Notes under the pieces: generated by a model
The model's database searches: none
What the model was told of the DNA's origin: nothing
Seen by the model: the letters and a program-made list of their open reading frames with translations, nothing else
Translations under genes and position numbers: made by a program
Assembly (NCBI GenBank): GCA_964633285.1
Contig: CAZWGA010000003.1
Location: forward strand, 1 to 64,000
DNA length: 64,000 nt
DNA from: 20CM-2-55-15 sp964633285
GTDB taxonomy: Bacteria > Acidobacteriota > Terriglobia > 20CM-2-55-15
Direction of reading: 5' to 3'
In this document: piece by piece, positions 60,636 through 64,000 of the stretch
Layout: every line of letters begins with the position of its first letter
Position numbering within the stretch: position 1 is the stretch's first letter

Positions 60636-61929
60636 TGTCGTCTTCCTCATCGGGTTGGGAGCCATCGCTTAACAGAAGTCCGACGGTCCGATTATCCTCG
60701 GTGAGGTATCTGCCGCAGACGTCGGCAATATCCTCTTTGTTGACGCCGTTGATGCGATGCAAATACGTGTCGATGTATTCGAGCCCATGCAGCGTCTCGA
60801 TTTGGCCGAGAAGAAGGGCCTGATCCAGTGTCCGTTCGCGAGACAGAATGAAGTGCGCTTCGATTTGATGCTTGGCTCGATCCAATTCGTGACTTGTTAC
60901 CTCACCGGCAGAAATGCGATGCAGTTCATCATAGATACTCTCTTCAATTTGTTCTATCGGATGTTCTCCGCGCGCTTCAGTTCGAATATGAAACAAAGTC
61001 GGGTCCTTAGATTCGCCGTATTCTGCCGAAACAAAAGTTACAGTACGCTCACGCTCGACCAGGCGTTGATACAACCGGGATGCTTTGCCTTCAGTGAGTA
61101 CTACGCCTAGAACCTGGAGTGCATAGCTGTCCGGGTGAGCGATCTGAGGGGCATGATATGCAATCGCCAACCGTGGAACCTTAGACCGCCATCGAACGTG
61201 CATCCGCCGTTCGCCGCGTTGTGAAGGCTCATGCAAAACCATGGGAGCGGGAGTCGGGCCGGCGGGAATCGAACCGAATGCGCGTGTAACTTTTGATAGT
61301 ACTGAATCCGTGTCGAAGTCTCCGGCAATAACAAGAACGGCATTATTCGGATGATAGTATCGGCGGTAATACGCCTGTTGTTGTTCGACCGTTGCTCTTT
61401 CGACATCCTGCAGCCAGCCAACAATAGGATTGCGGTACGGATGAACTTTGAACGCTCCTGCTTCGACTTCCTGCAACAAAAGACCCCAGGGTGAATCCAG
61501 GCCGGTCTTGAGTTCCTCAATCACGACCTTTTTTTCCGCATCGAATTCATCTGGGGAGAACGAACAATTCACCATTCGATCGGCTTCGATTTCCAAAGCA
61601 ACATCCCATCGATCCGATGCAAAACTGAAGTAATACGCGGTGAAGTCGTGGGATGTGAATGCGTTGTTTCCACCGCCGTTTTTTAGGGTAATCAGGTCGA
61701 TTTCACCTTTTTTAAATCGGTCCGTACCTTTGAACAACATGTGTTCCAAAAAATGCGATTTGCCCGTGTGGCCAAGTTCCTCGTTTCGAGACCCGACTCG
61801 ATACCAAATCATTGCCGTAACAATCGGCGATGTGTGTATTTCTTTGTTCAGTACAACCAGGCCGTTGTCCAGTACGGTCCGCCGAACGTCTTCTGTGGCA
61901 AAAGCTGAAGAGATCGTTAACGAAGACAT
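60622..61929 (-). CDS. M16-family zinc protease, active subunit
   Basis: 435 residues with the M16 zinc motif HFLEH (HxxEH) in GKSHFLEHMLFKGTD, the downstream Glu ligand region (VVIEELKTGLDSP), and the second domain. Acts with the degenerate M16 partner encoded next. M16 enzymes cut small peptides. Start at 61929. Heads the protease cluster on the minus strand. Confidence 0.92.
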   Translation of the reverse strand: MSSLTISSAFATEDVRRTVLDNGLVVLNKEIHTSPIVTAMIWYRVGSRNEELGHTGKSHFLEHMLFKGTDRFKKGEIDLITLKNGGGNNAFTSHDFTAYYFSFASDRWDVALEIEADRMVNCSFSPDEFDAEKKVVIEELKTGLDSPWGLLLQEVEAGAFKVHPYRNPIVGWLQDVERATVEQQQAYYRRYYHPNNAVLVIAGDFDTDSVLSKVTRAFGSIPAGPTPAPMVLHEPSQRGERRMHVRWRSKVPRLAIAYHAPQIAHPDSYALQVLGVVLTEGKASRLYQRLVERERTVTFVSAEYGESKDPTLFHIRTEARGEHPIEQIEESIYDELHRISAGEVTSHELDRAKHQIEAHFILSRERTLDQALLLGQIETLHGLEYIDTYLHRINGVNKEDIADVCGRYLTEDNRTVGLLLSDGSQPDEEDDSEAE

Positions 61930-62000
61930 GTCTTTTTTCTGATTAAGAACTCGTTAGACTGTTTCTAGTAACGGGGTGCGCGGCTTTATGGAGCAGTCGC

Positions 62001-62017
62001 GTAGGAAATTTTCCTAC
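62001..62017. promoter_or_regulatory. Palindrome in the divergent gap
   Basis: GTAGGAAA-T-TTTCCTAC, eight-base perfect arms around one base, midway between the M16 gene and the 62057 gene. A candidate operator for either; the regulator is unknown. Confidence 0.5.
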
Positions 62018-62056
62018 TGTTCTCGAAGCTATCACATCACCGGCAGGCTGTTACAT

Positions 62057-62638
62057 ATGATTTCACTTTCCTCAGTCGAAGTTGAACGCCGGTTCGCTAT
62101 TCTCGGGATTCCGAACTGCTTTTCTCCCGACGAGCATCGGGCCTTGAGCACTACATCTGTCGATGAAACCATGGAGTCCGCTATACGTTTTCCCATCCCT
62201 CGAAACAATGTAGGGCTTAACATCATGAATTTGAAAGAACATCTTTCAAAAAAGAGCCCCGGCGATCCTTTCTTCTTTGACCATCCCTGGTTCCTCGGGG
62301 AAACATTCGCACGTGAAGATTGTTCCGCCGGATGGCATTTTTTGACGACTGCTGTCCTGCGCGAGTCGGTTTCGCAGCCGATTAACTATGCGCGTAGTCT
62401 TGAAAGCCGGGGCTTCGAGTTGCCCTCGGCGATCGAAATTGCCTTGATGGTCTTCCTGCATTATGTCGGAACCGGGGAACACCTGCTTCATAAGAAGCAT
62501 ACGTGGTGTAGAGAGAAGGCGACTCTGGATCGGTTTGTGACGGTTGGCGCCTTCGGACGTAACGGCCTATTCGTAAGCGCCCATCCGGCCGACTATTCAA
62601 GTCGAGGCTTGGGAATCTGTCCCTGCATCAGGCGTTGA
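62057..62638 (+). CDS. Hypothetical protein
   Basis: About 193 residues from MISLSSVEVERRFAILGIPNCF; longer in-frame starts at 61976 or 61988 would include the palindrome. No signal or membrane helix. Several Trp, His and Cys residues occur (HPWFLGETF, GICPCIRR at the end). I recognise no family. The stop overlaps the atpC stop by 11 bases (convergent). Confidence 0.5.
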   Translation: MISLSSVEVERRFAILGIPNCFSPDEHRALSTTSVDETMESAIRFPIPRNNVGLNIMNLKEHLSKKSPGDPFFFDHPWFLGETFAREDCSAGWHFLTTAVLRESVSQPINYARSLESRGFELPSAIEIALMVFLHYVGTGEHLLHKKHTWCREKATLDRFVTVGAFGRNGLFVSAHPADYSSRGLGICPCIRR

Positions 62639-63056
62639 CTGCAGTCCGTCCAATTTTTTGGCAGACCTGTATACGAATCATGGCGCGTTCCATCGCGACA
62701 AGTGCGCGTCCGTAATCGATGTCTTCTCCGCCGCGCGCGATTCGTTGTTCCGCACGCTCTTTGGCTCGCATTGCACGGTCCAGATCAATTTCGTGTGCGC
62801 GTTCGGCAGTTTCAGCCAGAATTCGGACCTGATTGGATTGCACTTCGACAAATCCCCACGCGACGGCTAAATAAAACCATCGACCGTCCTTACGATAGGA
62901 GACTTCGCCCACCTTCAATTCCGAAAACAGTGGAGCATGTCCTGGCAGCACTCCGAAGTAGCCAGCGGATCCCGGGATTTGCAGTTCGTCGACATCCTCG
63001 CGCACGACTGCCTTCTCCGGCGTAACAATAGTGAGTGTGATGACGTTGTCGGCCAT
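62628..63056 (-). CDS. atpC: F1-ATPase epsilon subunit
   Basis: 142 residues. N-terminal beta-sandwich (VITLTIVTPEKAVVREDVDELQIPGSAGYFGVLPGHAPL, a diagnostic segment) and a C-terminal helical hairpin rich in Ala/Arg (DRAMRAKERAEQRIARG). Regulates and couples ATP synthesis in F1Fo. Directly abuts atpD; the rest of the operon lies beyond the window. Confidence 0.96.
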   Translation of the reverse strand: MADNVITLTIVTPEKAVVREDVDELQIPGSAGYFGVLPGHAPLFSELKVGEVSYRKDGRWFYLAVAWGFVEVQSNQVRILAETAERAHEIDLDRAMRAKERAEQRIARGGEDIDYGRALVAMERAMIRIQVCQKIGRTAVNA

Positions 63057-64000
63057 CTAACTGGCAGCCCCGATTTTCTGTGCTTTCGCGAGTGCTTCTT
63101 CGATCGTTCCCACCATGTAAAAGGCCTGCTCTGGAATATCGTCGTGTTTTCCTTCGACAATCTCTCTGAATCCTTTTATGGTGTCGGAGATCTTCACATA
63201 TTTCCCTTCCAGACCCGTAAATTGTTGCGCAACGAAAAATGGCTGGGACAGGAATCTCTGGATTTTGCGGGCTCGCGCCACTGTAAGTTTGTCGTCCTCG
63301 GACAATTCGTCGATACCAAGAATCGCTATGATGTCTTGCAGGTCTTTATATTTCTGCAAGACGGCCTTCACCATGCGGGCTACGTTGTAGTGTTCGGCTC
63401 CTACGATACGTGGATCTAGAATACGCGACGTCGACGCGAGCGGGTCCACGGCCGGGTAAATCCCAATTTCCACAATCTGACGGGAAAGATTTGTAGTTGC
63501 ATCGAGGTGCGCGAACGCCGTTGCGGGTGCCGGATCGGTGTAGTCGTCGGCTGGAACGTATATGGCCTGCACTGATGTGATCGATCCCTTTGTCGTCGAT
63601 GTGATGCGCTCCTGCAATTCCCCCATTTCACTCGCCAGCGTTGGCTGATAGCCTACAGCAGAAGGCATCCGGCCCAGCAATGCCGACACTTCAGATCCAG
63701 CCTGCGTGAACCGGAAAATGTTATCGACGAAAAGAAGCACATCCTGACCTTCTTCGTCCCGGAAGTATTCCGCAGTCGTGAGTCCAGTAAGAGCAACACG
63801 CAGTCGAGCTCCTGGAGGCTCCGTCATCTGACCGTAAATCAGTGCGGTTTTGCTGATAACCCCGGACTCTTTCATTTCAAGCCACAGATCATTTCCTTCT
63901 CGAGTGCGTTCACCAACACCTGCAAACACGGAGATGCCACCGTGCTTGGTCGCAATGTTGTTGATTAATTCCTGGATGATGACTGTCTTGCCGACTCCGG
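63057..64000 (-). CDS. atpD: F1-ATPase beta subunit (5' end beyond window)
   Basis: 314 residues of the catalytic beta subunit are present. The frame runs to the window edge, where the P-loop end GVGKTVIIQELINNIA is visible. Further motifs are VFAGVGERTREGNDL, RVALTGLTTAEYFRDEEGQDVLLFVDNIFRFTQAGSEVSALLGRMPSAVGYQPTLASEMG and the DELSEDDK-containing C-terminal domain. The family is about 470 residues, so about 150 are missing upstream. Confidence 0.98.
   Translation of the reverse strand, partial: GVGKTVIIQELINNIATKHGGISVFAGVGERTREGNDLWLEMKESGVISKTALIYGQMTEPPGARLRVALTGLTTAEYFRDEEGQDVLLFVDNIFRFTQAGSEVSALLGRMPSAVGYQPTLASEMGELQERITSTTKGSITSVQAIYVPADDYTDPAPATAFAHLDATTNLSRQIVEIGIYPAVDPLASTSRILDPRIVGAEHYNVARMVKAVLQKYKDLQDIIAILGIDELSEDDKLTVARARKIQRFLSQPFFVAQQFTGLEGKYVKISDTIKGFREIVEGKHDDIPEQAFYMVGTIEEALAKAQKIGAAS

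Overview
The window reads as a bacterial chromosome segment of moderate GC with tightly packed genes. It most likely comes from a member of the Acidobacteriota. This is inferred from the gene content: a GWxTD-domain protein, a Cna/carboxypeptidase-regulatory outer-membrane-type protein, a giant pseudokinase/TPR/sigma-54 activator, paired M16 and TldD/TldE proteases, and a CIRCE-controlled chaperone block. No 16S gene is present to confirm it. I see no tRNA, rRNA, CRISPR array or insertion sequence. Both ends cut a gene: a hydroxyacid dehydrogenase at the left and ATP synthase beta at the right.

Layout. 1-4.5 kb: acetyl-CoA synthetase, a 7Fe ferredoxin and an acyl-CoA ligase. 4.7-12.3 kb: a lipoprotein, then a tripartite efflux operon (TetR, MacA-like, ATPase, MacB-like, TolC-like) with a perfect 18-bp palindrome at the tetR start. 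12.4-17.8 kb: an AlkZ-fold protein, an M28 peptidase with PDZ, a TolB-like propeller and small proteins. 18-26.6 kb: a PDZ/GAF/PAS histidine kinase, an NtrC-type regulator and pta in one operon, then an outer-membrane-type protein and a GWxTD protein. 26.7-36.6 kb: serS, hsp20-clpB-groEL with a CIRCE element, an RlmI-like methyltransferase, queA and a cold-shock gene. 47-64 kb: an MFS carrier, MutT-like Nudix, an ABC/MacA pair without a permease, a MoxR/VWA pair, a CPBP protease, a phosphoesterase, the M16/M16/TldD/TldE cluster and atpD-atpC.

The most unusual region is 36.6-47.4 kb. A membrane M50 peptidase fused to an HlyD-type adaptor is followed by about 500 bases without a conventional gene that hold two tandem GEMM-I (c-di-GMP-I) riboswitch aptamers. 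The second is interlocked with an intrinsic terminator. Just past the terminator sit three micro-ORFs: MKATFAVIWI, a 32-residue acidic peptide, and MRSMNKTFAVIWI. The two TFAVIWI peptides differ only by synonymous changes over their last seven codons, which points to selection on the peptide itself. Next come an HD-GYP c-di-GMP phosphodiesterase-type membrane protein with a degenerate GGDEF domain, and a 1,680-residue pseudokinase/AAA/TPR/GAF/sigma-54 activator. My reading (inference) is a c-di-GMP-gated micropeptide locus, either a secreted signal/RiPP-like product or a regulatory leader-peptide pair, with possible export, turnover and response genes around it.
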